DNA from: Bombardia bombarda
Taxonomy: Eukaryota > Ascomycota > Sordariomycetes > Sordariales > Lasiosphaeriaceae
DNA length: 64,000 bases
Assembly (NCBI GenBank): GCA_030512295.1
Contig: JAULSR010000002.1
Location: forward strand, 3,782,001-3,846,000
Direction of reading: 5' to 3'
The notes under the pieces are model-generated. The model was not told the origin of the DNA. It was given only the letters and a program-made list of their open reading frames with translations, and did no database searches. Position numbers and translations under genes: made by a program. The number at the start of each line of letters is the position of its first letter. Position 1 is the first letter of the stretch. Of this stretch, positions 1-10,790 are shown one piece after another.

Positions 1-168
1 TTAAAAAAGAAAGTGGTATCCTAGATCAATCATAGGTGGTATATAACATCATCATAAGCAAAACGCCGCCCTATCCAAGAACACGCCGCCCAAAATCATA
101 GCGACCCTCCCATCATTAACCAAATATCGAAAACTCAACCCCCCTCAACCAGCCAAACATAATTCATC

Positions 169-2646
169 CTAAAAGGCCTGTCCCATGTACGGCGCTCCAC
201 CCTGCTGCTGCTGTTGCCTCTGCCTAAAGTCCAAACTACTCTGGCTCCTCAAATGCTGATACGGCTGCTGCTGCTGCTGCTGCGGCCCACTCACAATGGT
301 AAACCCATCCACACTACTCTGCTGTCTCAAATGCGTCGTCCCACTCCTAAACCCCCTCTCGTCCAGACTGCTCTGGCTCCTCACAATATTGAGCGGCAGA
401 ACCGATCCATCCTGACTGCTTTGCTGCCTGAGATGCTGTCTCGAGTCCGAACCGCCGCCGCGCATATAATCCATGCTACTCTGGCTCCTCATCCCATTAA
501 GCGGAAGCACCCGCTCCATGCTGCTCTGCTGGCGCACATGGCCGCCCTGCTGTCTTTGCGATTGCGCTAATGATTGTTGCGACGGTGAAGGCGGCAGCTT
601 GCCCAGAGGCGGCGACGTTGGCGGCTCAGGTGAAAAGTTGTAGTACTGATGCTGCTGGTCGTCGTGGGAGAGGATCGGGCTGCTGATGGGGTCGTTGAGG
701 GGCAGGTTGCCGGTGGGGACGCGGCGGACGTCGGAGCGGGACCGGCTCTTGCGTGGGATTTGGGGAGGCGCGGGACTGTCTGAGCCTCCGAGGCGGGCGG
801 AGGCCGTGCCCGGTGGGGAGGGGCTGCCGTTGCTGGCGCTACCGCTGCCTGTGGGCGAGGGCGATTGGGAGGAATTGGGGAAAACGCTGTACATTGCCGG
901 GCGGGGTGATGTCGGTTGGGGTGGTGTTTGAGACTGGAGCTGGGTCTGCGACTGGTTGGTGATGCTGCGTCCACGGCTGTGGTTGCGCGAGTGGTCCTGG
1001 GCTACCTGGAATTGAGCTGCCTGGGCTTGAGCGTGGGTTTGAGCGTAGGTTTGAGCATGAGTTTCGGCGTGAGCTTGTTGAACAAAGAAGGGGCCGCTTT
1101 GGTCGATGAGGGGCAGCCTGTTGTCAATCATGATCTCGGTCTCGTGGACAGACATGCCCATGGAAGGTTTCTTCTCGATGCTGGGAGTTTGAGAGCGGTT
1201 GCCCGGGTTGGGACTGCTGAAGTTGCGGTATGTAATCTTCCCATCGCCACCACCGCCATTCTGCTGTTGTTGCTTCCTAAGTGCTTGGCTTTCGCGACGC
1301 TTGACGGCCTTGCGGCGGATTGTCAGGCGCTCTGTCGCAACGTGTTAGCTACATGCAGCGAAGTTAAAGGAGCTCTAGAATACTCACCACTGAGGATCTG
1401 CATAAACGTAAACACGGTAAGGGCAATCAGCAACACCGGCACCAGCTGCCCAAACGATGCAGGGTCATTCTCAGGATTTACCCCGTCTGGCTTGCTGATC
1501 CAGCCAGACCCGTCAACCCAGGCGCGCAGGCCGACAATGTACAGCGTCGAGGAAACAATCGTCCACCCCGCAATCCCCAAGCCGGCGACTAGGTAAAGCC
1601 CGAAAAAAGCATGCAGTATCCGCTTGTTGAACATGAAGCCACACGACCTCCGCATCCACGACACGGCCTTCTTCCGCCGCCCATCGTGGCCCGTTCCACG
1701 CCGGACGAAGCGACCGACGCTGACAAAGACAGCCACGACATAGAATAAAAACATGACCAGGTACTGTGTCCATCCGGGAATCTGGGCCTTGAAGAAGTCG
1801 GCGGCGCTGCCCTGGAAAGTGTGCTGCAAGGAGCTGGCGAACTGAGCCGAGCTGCTCTGGAAGCAGGCAGCGGGGAGGAGTATCACGCTAAAGGTATCGG
1901 TGGCGGCGGGAACCTCAGTCGGGAAGCCAAAGGAGCCGACGCCCTGGTTGGACAGCAAGATGCCCGTAACGGTGTAGACGAGGGCGGTGACTACGATGCG
2001 GAGTATGGCCACATATGGGTGGTTCCAGTAGTGGCGGGCGATAGTGACGGCCGAAAGATGGGTGGCACATGTCAGGAGCAGCATGTTGGCTACGATGTCG
2101 TAGTGGTAGGCTGAGATTGAGCAGCCCTTGGCATAGCGGAGGGTGATGGCATAGGCGCCGCCAGTAAAGATCTGCTGGTCACTGCAAGTGATGACGAGCA
2201 CCTCGAAGAAGCCGGCGATGCTGAGCTCCCATTTCTTCATAGCCTTCTCCCTATAGAAGGTGGTATTAGTATGGGATATTTGATGTAATGCATGGGTGAC
2301 ATACTCTCTTGTAATGCGATTCTTCCAGCGGAAGATATTCTTGGAGAACCACCATATCGTGTTGAGGATAGATAGTATGAAGGAGAATGCCGTGACCGCA
2401 AGAAAGGCGCCGAGAACCTAGTAACGGGGTCAGTAACGGTGTCAAGCATCGAGACATCGAGACATGAGGAACAGAAGGATAGAAGCCTACACCAATGCCG
2501 GCAATGTCTGGATCGCCCTCGAATTGGCCCTCCTGGAAAACACCTAGGTTCAATGCCGTCTTGTTATCGGGAGACAACGTATAGCTGCAATTGAGAGGGA
2601 CATTGTAGTTGGCGAGGCACTGCTCCCTCGAAACGTAGGCACCCAT
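169..2646 (-). CDS. Polytopic membrane protein with Ser-rich repeat tail
   Basis: Unrecognised integral membrane protein of 782 aa. Three exons join in frame: 2646-2491, 2417-1388 and 1331-169. The introns have donors GTAGGC and GTGAGT and acceptors TAG and CAG; the first has a CTGAC branch site. After a short N-terminus with several Cys come about six to seven hydrophobic segments, including one right after the first splice junction and one ending at the second junction, so a plasma- or endomembrane location is inferred. The roughly 380-residue C-terminal tail is polar and disordered, rich in Ser, Gln and Pro, and contains repeated R-x-Q-S-S-x-D/E motifs (see findings). The start is uncertain. 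ATG 2646 is the first ATG after a plausible acceptor at about 2671, whose intron (GTAAGA donor near 2706) would lie in the 5' UTR; no upstream exon could be joined in frame. Confidence 0.75.
200..575 (-). repeat. Coding repeats: R-x-QSS-x-D motif
   Basis: On the minus strand this part of the tail exon repeats a short unit about every 20-25 codons. The unit reads R, then S or Q, then Q-S-S, one residue, then D or E. Two longer units also share the flanking LPLN tetrapeptide. At least six copies are present, and polyQ lies between the last ones. The unit has a basic residue upstream of paired serines, as in basophilic kinase sites. Confidence 0.8.
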
Positions 2647-3207
2647 GATAGCTGCCAAGTAGCCAATCTAGGAACAAGGTAAAGAATGAGCTTAGATCTC
2701 TTACTCAAAAGGAGATTTGAGGGATTGGATCGCGCCCGTGGCGGGTGGCACCCAGCCATGGTTTAATACAATCGCCGAGGAGACAGCCTCACTCGGCTTC
2801 TTGGACGAAAGAAGGGCATCTGGGTTTCTGCAAGAGACAAATGCTCGACATAGACCCAGACAGACGGCGCTGCCACTGCAGAAAGCAGATGGAGACACAC
2901 CCAACAATGTGGCGCTCGCGAATGAAACCTGACGGTAGGCCGACCTAGCACTGTCTGCAGTGTCTCACGCCCCTCCTCTTCCAGTGGGGAAGATGCTGGT
3001 TGGTTGCTTGCAGGCTTCGGCAGACAGCGCCGCATCGGCTGAGCGGTCCATTCTGGTCACTTTTCTCGCCGACTTGCAGGAAAGGGGGACGGGAGCTGGT
3101 TGCACATTAAGCTGTGTTACTGTGCGAAAGAGACTCGAGAGGCCCAAAATGGGGGTTCTCAGTCAGCGGAACAAGACAAGAAGAGAATCGAGGTGGGGCA
3201 CAGCACG

Positions 3208-3238
3208 CTGCACCCACTGCACCCACTGCACCCACTGC
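3208..3238. repeat. 9-bp tandem repeat (CTGCACCCA)3
   Basis: Three perfect head-to-tail copies of CTGCACCCA, followed by a partial fourth copy. It lies in non-coding sequence upstream of the membrane-protein gene. Confidence 0.95.
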
Positions 3239-4110
3239 CCTGATAGTGCACACACACAGCAGCTCCTTCCCTCCTGTTGCATCCCAATGCTCCTTCTAGC
3301 CCTCGAATGCAGCCAATCAGCGATTTCCTCCGCCACTCTCTAACCAACACGTACACAGGGGTGCATGATGCCAAACGGCTTGTGGCATAGCTGAGCCTCA
3401 TCCGAGGGGCGGGAAGAGGCAGAAAAGAAGCTGAGCTGGTGCACTCGATGTATTTATAAACCTTCTAGTGCTAGCCTGAGGTCGCATCTACACTGCGCTG
3501 CACCTCGCCGTTCAGCAGCCTTGTCTACCTTCTTTTGTGCTCGTTGAAAATATCGATGATGGACGACAGAATGACAGATAATGCGGCCCCGAACTGAAGT
3601 CCTGAACGACCTGAATATCTCCGTTTAGTTCAATCGTTCATGCACCATACAACTCCCGAGAAAAGAGGCTTTCTACCCACCAGCTGGAAATTGACGATCA
3701 CCTGCACAGTATTACCAACCACTGTGCTTGCGTCGCTATCGGACTTTTCTTTTTTTCTTCCCTTTGTCCAGTGTCGGTGATATCTAAAGACCACACAGTA
3801 AATCTAGGTATCTGTAGGCTGTATCCATAGCCGCACCTGCCACCCAGCCCGCATCTCCAGACTTGTCGCGGCAAGCGCGGGCCCGAGCTTACAGCCCACC
3901 ATCTCTGGGCTCTGGCCCCTCACGAACCACCACCACCACCACAGTGTTCACTTCAAGCAATGATCGCCCTCGATAGTCATCTGCAGGTAGTCGCTGAAAA
4001 GAAACGAAAACAGCAAAAAGTCACACTACGCATCCCTTGCTTTGACCGTCAGCCTTTTTTGAAAGAGATGGCCAGACCACAAGTCTAGATTTTCTATCTG
4101 ACATGATGAG

Positions 4111-4164
4111 CGATTGGAATTGATCGTCAGTCGTGCTTGCCCGATTGACGATCAATTCCAATCG
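4111..4164. repeat. 22-bp inverted repeat, 10-nt loop
   Basis: The left arm is 4111-4132 and the right arm 4143-4164. They are reverse complements with a single mismatch (a G-T pair in RNA), separated by 10 nt. A transcript would form a stable 22-bp hairpin. No T-run or gene end adjoins it, so a terminator role is not supported. Confidence 0.9.
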
Positions 4165-4599
4165 CAGCCGGCTGTGGCTTGCTGAATGGGTGAGTGAGGA
4201 AGGAACGACTGATGCTGCCCGCCAAAAACTGCACTTTTTGTTTTTGCGACACACGTGTACAATATTTTCCCCAGCATAACCCCGCATTTGGGACAGGTAA
4301 GTAGGACGATCTGAGGACAAAAAGAAAAAATGGCAGTTCGTATCTGCTGTGTCTCACTCCGAAGAGCTCCGAGTGCCCCGGGTAGCACGGATTGCGGCTA
4401 ACGTTTATGTGTGAAACTGAGGGACTCATAGTGACCGGACTGACGATCGACCGAGAGTGAGAGATGTTTTGCCTCGGTAAGACGGGGACAAGCATCCGAC
4501 TGTGCACGAGTTAAGCCAGAAGTTTGGGCACATAGGCAGTTCTTTTTCATGCATCATCGGTGTATTTGTAAAGGACGCATAAAAGAGCAAGGGCAGCCG

Positions 4600-4830
4600 A
4601 TCCGACCTGGGCCTGGCCGCCATCACCCGGGACCGGACAGGACGCCCCCGGCGCGGGCGGTGGGTCTGCTCACCGAAGCCTGAGCCGAGCCGTTAGCGAC
4701 CTAAGCTCCCGTCTACCAAAACCCAGGTGATGTGGGGCTACCTGATGCCATGATGACTAAGCTCACACTAAGGTGCGTACCTCAGTAGCCGGGTCCCAAA
4801 GCTGCCTAGCGTCGATCTCGTCAAGCGTCC
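4600..4830. other. GC-rich segment, possible structured ncRNA
   Basis: This stretch is clearly more GC-rich than its flanks and has no coding frame. GGGACCGG near 4630 can pair with CCGGGTCCC near 4790, closing a domain of about 170 nt. Inside, GGTGGGTCTGCTCACC (about 4660) forms a local stem, and ATGATGA (about 4750) resembles a C box. A TATA-like GCATAAAAGAG lies just upstream near 4577. I could not match it to SRP RNA, RNase P or MRP RNA, 5S rRNA or the spliceosomal RNAs, so the identity is open. Confidence 0.25.
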
Positions 4831-4949
4831 AACAACGATCAACCCACCAAAGGGGACAACGTGACAAGCTCAGGGGCTCAACAACGTTCGGCCCGAACAA
4901 AACCAACAACATCTCGGTCCACCTCAACAACAAATGGAAGCGTTAACAT

Positions 4950-5035
4950 CTCCTTGTGGTGTAGTTGGCTATCACGTTCGACTGTAATTGATAAATCATA
5001 TCGAAAGGTCACCGGCTCGATTCCGGTCGAGGAGA
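4950..5035 (+). tRNA. tRNA-Tyr (GUA) with 12-nt intron
   Basis: The acceptor arms CTCCTTG and CGAGGAG pair over 7 bp with one G-U, followed by discriminator A. The D stem is GTG/CAC and the T stem ACCGG/CCGGT. The anticodon stem TTCGA/TCGAA encloses anticodon GTA at 4984-4986. An intron of about 12 nt (TTGATAAATCAT) follows position 37, the canonical site; tRNA-Tyr genes of fungi generally carry an intron. T-runs at 5048-5051 and 5055-5059 fit a Pol III terminator. Confidence 0.93.
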
Positions 5036-5047
5036 AGCAACCAATTC

Positions 5048-5059
5048 TTTTGTCTTTTT
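5048..5059 (+). terminator. Pol III terminator of tRNA-Tyr
   Basis: T4 and T5 runs start 13 nt downstream of the tRNA 3' end. This matches the usual RNA polymerase III stop. Confidence 0.7.
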
Positions 5060-5458
5060 GCTCTATCGTTGTATTTTGTCATTTGTCTCTCGTGGACTGA
5101 AAATATCATTTCCTTTTCTGTTCTTCACCATGTTCTTCTAGTTGCTGTTCTATCGTCTTCAAACTGAACTTCTCTCACATGCCCCACACAGACTCCACGT
5201 AGCCGACACACACCACAACTATCCTATTCTTTTATTCTTTTTCCTAATGTCTCTCCTTCCATATCACTCGTAAATTCATCTCGTCCATCTCGTCCACATT
5301 TTCTTTCTCTTTTGGCAATGCCATGACTCAGCCCAGCCCCAACTTTGACAGCTTCCACTCCACCACACCCTCCACCTTACTCTACCTCTGCCCACAAGCC
5401 ATAGCTTACCTGACTGAAATAGCCTATTCCAAATCGCCATTCTCATCAATTCAATACC

Positions 5459-5567
5459 GGGACCTTGGCGCAGTTGGAAGCGCGTTGGTCTCATATCATT
5501 AGATATGATCTGCTTGTTCAACATCAGAGTCATCCAGAGGTCGTGAGTTCGAACCTCACAGGTCCCA
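5459..5567 (+). tRNA. tRNA-Met (CAU, elongator) with 36-nt intron
   Basis: The acceptor GGGACCT pairs with AGGTCCC, discriminator A. The D stem is GCGC/GCGC and the T arm GTGAG TTCGAAC CTCAC. The anticodon CAT is at 5492-5494, and an intron of about 36 nt (5496-5531) follows position 37. After removal the loop is CTCATAA with a pyrimidine mismatch at 31-39, as I recall for yeast elongator tRNA-Met. Initiator features are absent, including the three G-C pairs in the anticodon stem. A T4 run lies at 5573-5576. Confidence 0.92.
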
Positions 5568-5936
5568 TCTCCTTTTGTCTCCTTGTTCCCGTTGTCTTTC
5601 TTTTTTTCTCTACTGGCTGGTATCCCTTCGTAGCATCTTTTATAATTTCCACTATGAATTAAGAAAATAAGACAATCGTAAACACATTAACGAATATGTA
5701 TTACGGCTACTAATGTAGCCAAACTACCACCATCTTACCACTGTAATTTTGATTCGTTTAAATTGCTTCTAGAATCCTTTCCCAAATCACGCGTCATAAT
5801 GCCCCTTCCTCCCCCCTCTAAATGTCAATGCCAATGCCAACAATGCCAATAATATCACAGATTCCAATCTTTTATACCAAAATCACATATTATCCAAATA
5901 TTAAAACCCTCCCAGTCTCCCCCAGTTCACATAAAC
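5568..5936. other. Intergenic / 3' UTR
   Basis: AT-rich sequence between tRNA-Met and the convergent end of the C2H2 gene, apart from the T4 Pol III stop at 5573-5576. It probably holds that gene's 3' UTR. Nothing else is seen. Confidence 0.6.
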
Positions 5937-8590
5937 TCAGGCAGACACGTTCCTCTTACCCGCAACAGATCCCTGAGACGGCGTGTCATGCTTCCTCAGC
6001 ACCCGTTCCTTGAACGACTGCGGAGAGTGAAAGGGCTCGCCACTAGTTGGCGAGACCAGAGCCTCGAGAGTCCTCGTCGTGACCCGCAGGTTCGGTTGAT
6101 GTCGAAGCCGGTGCTGAGCTACCGTATCTGCGAGAGCTTGTTGCTTAGTCTCTGGGTTAGTGAGCTCGCTCTGATGGTCCCTTGTGCCGAACACAGGCTC
6201 TGCTAGCAGAGAAGTGTCCCCATTTCCACCCAATGGCACACCGGCCACATTATCGCATCTACATACGTCCACCTCGCATAGATGGCATGCAATGCTAATA
6301 CCCGAGTCCCGAGAGTCTCGGGGACCGGGGTATTCGATCTCTTCACCGCGTGGAGACCTGGTAGCATAAAGTCTAGGAGACCTCGCTCCCGCTAGCGATG
6401 GCGATCTTGTTTTGTTACGCACCGCGTACTGAAGAGTCGGTGACAAGGGGGATAAAGGGAGGCGCGATGTCCCATTTATGGCCGAACCCAATGATCGACC
6501 GTTCAGCTGCGGTCGGCTGTCGTCATTATGAATACCAAGATTATTATCCCGGTCGTGTGTTAGGGGTGAAGATACAATGTCTCCTGGAGTGTTTGGTGTG
6601 GTATCGTACGTATCCGGGGACCGGAGGGTCTGGAACAAGACACTCTGTCTTGATCTGCGATTCTGCTGTCTGCCGAGAATCACTTGTTGGTTGCTTGCCT
6701 TGGCAATTGGTTTAGGCTGGTCAGTGGCGGCAGCCGAGGAGCCGCGGTTGAGGCATTGCCTCATAATATTAGCCCGGTGAGTCTCATAGACGAGCTCAAA
6801 CTGTCCAGCTAAGAAGCTGCGAAAGTGTTCGTCGATAGTATTAGCGAGCAAGAGCCTCAGCATATCTTGCAAGCTGGCCTTGAGTGCTTCCTCGCCCTTG
6901 TCAAATTCGTGTTCGACTTCGACAAGCTCAATTACGGGATGGAAGTCTGAGTTATTTCTAGTTAGATTGCTAAGTATTGAAGCTCAGTGTTGATAACTCA
7001 CCGGAAGTTGCAGTTTCCTCGTCTGTTGGAAATAGGAGATGCCATAGTCCGTCCCAGGCAAAAAGCTCCGTGCCACCCGCAGTTAGCTTCTTGCTTACGT
7101 CGTCAGTTATTCCGTCTTCGGGATCGCGATTCTTGTCAACCGAGTTCGTCTCGCACATGCGCTCTCTTGGCTGCATCATGTGGTCGTCGAGCGCTGCCTC
7201 GGTCTCGAATCCCATCCTACATCGACGACACTGATGGGCCGACTTTTGAAGGGCATGTTGACTTGTTATGTGATACCTGGGCGTTTGTTAGCAAATTGTG
7301 TTGGGCAGTTCTGGACTTCCTCGCGCACTTTAGCTGTGTTAGGGAGTAAAATGGAGCTCTGGCACAGTCTGGGCGGTCGCGAATGTTGAACCTAACAGGA
7401 TTCCGTCTCCGAAACGGACACGGGTACTGCAGTTGATTATCGGCTCGAGTATCAGAAACAGGGCTGTCGCGCCCAGCGCGATGCAAACTATTGCTGACGG
7501 AACCGTCGTCCCATGCATCTAATCCCAAGTTGTCATCGTCGGGCAGGCCCAGAAACTGCGCCCGCCTTTTGCTATAGATCGACCGGCGACCCGCAGACTG
7601 ACGGGACAAGCGACCTGATAGCCCACCGCCTGCAGATAAACTAGAGACAACGCTGGCGGGCGAATGCAATGATGAAAAGTATGTTGGGCTCGTCCCCTCC
7701 ATCAGATTAGAAATCTCGTCGAGACAGCGGGTGACGGCATCCCGGACCAGCAGAGTTCTTGAGCTGTTGTCCGCGTCGACGCCGTAGTTCTCCAGGATGA
7801 CGTTGCAAATTCCCGAAGCAAGTCCCTCGTGGTTGCGTGCTTCAGTTTGGGCGTGTTCGACAATGGCCGACGGAACCGACTGGATTTCTTGTGTCTCGGT
7901 GGTTTCAGAAGCAGCTCTTCTCGTTGGGGCGAGTCGCGTAGAAGGGCCATCTCGTTGATGCAGAAAGGTCGTCCTGTGGGTTGGAGTCCTGGCAATTTCG
8001 CTCGCTGTCGACAGTGGCTTTGGGAGCGGCAGCAACGATAATCTCTTTCGTCTGCCCGAGGCAAGCATATCCGAATCCAGGCTCGGTGGACGAGTTGAGC
8101 GAGACATTGAGCCAGAGGCAGGTTTGAACTTGGATGCCGAATTTTCCAAGAGGAACGGCAGTGGTTGCCTGCCATATGTGGGACGCGACACAAGGGAACT
8201 TGAAATGGTTTCTGGATTATTAGCCTCGGTGCTAGAGTTGGCGGATGGTGGTAGTGGTGGCGGATGATGACGGTTGGGAACGGTAAGTTGTTGAACTGTA
8301 TTTTGTGAGATTTGCGGGTTTTTGGAGCAGGTGATGTCCCATGTGTTACGGTCCGGCGGCAGGAGCAAAGGTAAAGAGACGGCCATGGGGGTCTGGAGTA
8401 AGGACAGTGGTGATGCAGCAAAAGAAGCAGGAGCGACGGGGCTTCCCGTGTCGGTGCCTTCGTCTTCACTTTCATGATCGTCTTGGTGGTCAGTAGAAGG
8501 CGCCGCCGCAGTGGGTCCAGGGGCGATCCTGCTCGTCGGGACCGCTGCATCAGCAGCTGATTGCTCGAGCAAGCGGGACCAAAGGTCCAT
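5937..8590 (-). CDS. Two-finger C2H2 protein
   Basis: 848-aa protein from three exons: 8590-7329, 7276-7002 and 6946-5937. The introns are 52 and 55 nt, and the first has a GCTAAC branch. The first 380 residues are Ser/Pro-rich and disordered. A paired zinc module spans about residues 390-460. The first finger has C391 and C409 with H423 and H428. The second has C437 and C440 with a downstream His and a final Cys. The motif with CPF, R-rich NPVRFN and the two fingers matches a family common in Sordariomycetes, often labelled C2H2-type domain protein. Downstream is a conserved-looking acidic helix around residues 500-560. Nucleic-acid binding is inferred from the fingers only; biological role unknown. 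The first exon ends in the middle of the first finger. Confidence 0.85.
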
Positions 8591-9842
8591 GCTTTACATG
8601 CGCCGCCTTCCTCTACAGTCTACCGTAGGCTAGCCATGGAGAAAAGCCCGAGATAACGCGCCGATTTCGAATGCATGCATCAGAAAAAGGCAATGAAGAG
8701 GCCACAGCTGACGCCCGTGGAGAGGGTGGATGAGCAAACAACAGGCCAGCACCACCATGTGATTTGCTCAAGGTAGCAGGAGCAGCCGGCCAAGAAACCT
8801 AGTTCGAGACTTCCCACCCCTGTCCATTGGTTCTTGGCATTCTCGACGAGATCACGACCGCGATCCGCCCCGCCCATTGGCTGCAGCTCTGAGCCCATCA
8901 GCAACTGAGGCGCCTGCTCTGTGCGCTAATTCGGCTGCTGCCCTGTGGGGCAAAATCAACAAGACTCAGGTACAATTTCTTGCAATCCGACTTTTACACT
9001 ATGATTCGCTCTCATAAACCTCCGGATGTAAGACAGCTAATTGAAGTTGGCGTTTCTCTCCCAAATATCTTCTTTTTCATATTTGTTGGCCCATGTGCAC
9101 TCCTCGGAGGACATGACGTCAGCAAGCGAAAGACTGTAATGAGCCCTATATTATCTCACATTCCTCGGCTTCCCCCGGGCTGCACCAGTCACCAGTGCAT
9201 TGAGACTCCACCCGGTTGGTGAGATGAAGGGGGTACGGTGCAACCTTGGCCACTTAGTCCAGTTACACTCAAAAGGAGCTCGGAGGGCCACGGCGATTGT
9301 TTCTATTGTTTACACCGCACATTTCACAGGTTGAGAAATTCAGATTCTCAACCACCAAACAAAAAAATACATTTTCTCCGCATCTCATGCCAAGTAGATT
9401 CACCTTTTCCTTCTCACTTCCTTTGTCTTTACAATAACTCCCCAATACCTCGAATAGTCTCTTAACACTCTCCCCTTTTCCGAGACTCTTCGAGATAAAA
9501 ATCGCATAACCTTTCGCAGTTCAAGGAACTGAGTCCTGAGTTGATCGATATCCTGACATTGGGTTCCTTCATCAACTGCGCCCAAGGCTTGATCGATTGC
9601 TATCCGAGCCTGATTTTGGGGTATAGAGTGTTGTTCAGTGTTGTTCTAGTGCTAAGTCGCTCCTCATTTCCCATTCCTCTTCGTGTTGTTTGCCAAGAAT
9701 GGCTTGCAACTCGACGCATGCTTAGTGGCAGGCACCATCTCTTGTTTCTTTGTTGTTGTTTGCTTTGTAGCCTAGAACCCGGTCAATTGAAAGGCTGTGC
9801 TGAGTCAGTATGATCGGGCATGGTTCTGTCTAGGACGATATT
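8591..9842. other. Intergenic: no credible gene
   Basis: Upstream region of the C2H2 gene and downstream region of the cysteine-rich gene. Only short overlapping frames without protein character are present. Confidence 0.6.
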
Positions 9843-10790
9843 TCAGTCCTCAAACAGAATCTCGATATCTTGAGCATGATCACTATCCGTCTCAGGTGTC
9901 GCAATGAGAGACATTAAAATGTCCTCCTCATCGTCATCCTCCGCCTCCTCATTCTCCTCATCCTCATCCCCATCTTCCTCATCATTGTCTTTGTCCTCAT
10001 CCTCAAATGTCCATTCCCCAAACGTCCACTCCGATTTCGTCGTGCCTGTGGACTCTCTCTGCGCCAACATCTCCTCCACAGCGTCCGATCGTCGCCTGAT
10101 AGTCTCTGTCGACGACGAGCGGCGGGGAACTCTCACTACCGTGTCCGTCGACAATGACCTCGAACCCCGCCGTTGATCAGCGCCAAAGTCTCTTGTGATT
10201 GTGCGTCGACGACCACGTTCTTCAGATACATCGTCTTCTTGGCGTGCCTGAGCACCAGAACCCATATCTGTCTCGTCGAAAGCAAACATCTGCTCGGGCT
10301 TGAGTATAAGTCCGAAATCCAGCTGAAAAAGGGGCTTTCCTGAGTCGACCTTGCTGGCGGAACCCACGGCAAAGGACCGTGGAGGTCGTGAGCTTGGAGG
10401 AGCGGACTCCACGTCCCCGCGCCTAAATTTGGCCATCATCATATCCACAGCTTGCTTGTGCTTTGCCGCCTTTTGCTCCGCGATCTCCTTGGAGGTCCAA
10501 GCGCCATACATGCTCGTCTTCCAGGCTGCAAGGGGCTCGCAGCCCATCTTTCGGCATTCATCGCACCGCGAGCTGGCCGCATAGACATCTGTAACCATGT
10601 CGACGGGACCAGCTGGACACTTCGGCCGGCCTCTGTGGTCGAGCTCGAAGCCGGGCGTGTGCAGCCATGCCTCACACCATGCGAATGCGACCGAGTCGAT
10701 TGACTGCATCAGGACGTGGGCTTGCTTTATGGGGTGATTGGATTGGTCTGCACACGGGCAGTAGAACTCGATTGTGGTTCTTTGACACAT
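9843..10790 (-). CDS. Cys-rich, acidic-tail protein
   Basis: Single-exon 315-aa protein of unknown function. The N-terminal 100 residues hold a set of Cys and His residues (C2, C11, C13, then a Cys-Pro pair and a C-x2-C-x4-C group near residue 77) that could bind zinc. The middle is basic and Ser-rich. The last 70 residues are a long Glu/Asp run, broken by two TFGEW/TFEDE-like segments. The start at 10790 is the first ATG, directly before the Cys module. Such small Cys modules with a disordered tail are common in uncharacterised ascomycete proteins; no family is assigned. Confidence 0.7.
   Translation of the reverse strand: MCQRTTIEFYCPCADQSNHPIKQAHVLMQSIDSVAFAWCEAWLHTPGFELDHRGRPKCPAGPVDMVTDVYAASSRCDECRKMGCEPLAAWKTSMYGAWTSKEIAEQKAAKHKQAVDMMMAKFRRGDVESAPPSSRPPRSFAVGSASKVDSGKPLFQLDFGLILKPEQMFAFDETDMGSGAQARQEDDVSEERGRRRTITRDFGADQRRGSRSLSTDTVVRVPRRSSSTETIRRRSDAVEEMLAQRESTGTTKSEWTFGEWTFEDEDKDNDEEDGDEDEENEEAEDDDEEDILMSLIATPETDSDHAQDIEILFED

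Larger units (their letters stand above)
2647..4949. other. Intergenic: no credible gene
   Basis: This is the upstream region of the membrane-protein gene. The open frames here overlap on both strands and lack family features or consistent splice joins. It holds a 9-bp tandem repeat (3208-3238), a 22-bp inverted repeat (4111-4164) and a GC-rich segment (about 4600-4830), each listed separately. Confidence 0.6.

Noticed and set aside
2701..3035. Upstream exons for the membrane protein
   Set aside because: A donor near 2706 exists, but no acceptor joins these frames in phase with the downstream exon without a stop.
4600..4640. SRP RNA on the minus strand
   Set aside because: A 13-nt match (GGCCCAGGTCGGA) to the human 7SL helix 8 region as I remember it, but no GNAR tetraloop and no Alu-domain motif.
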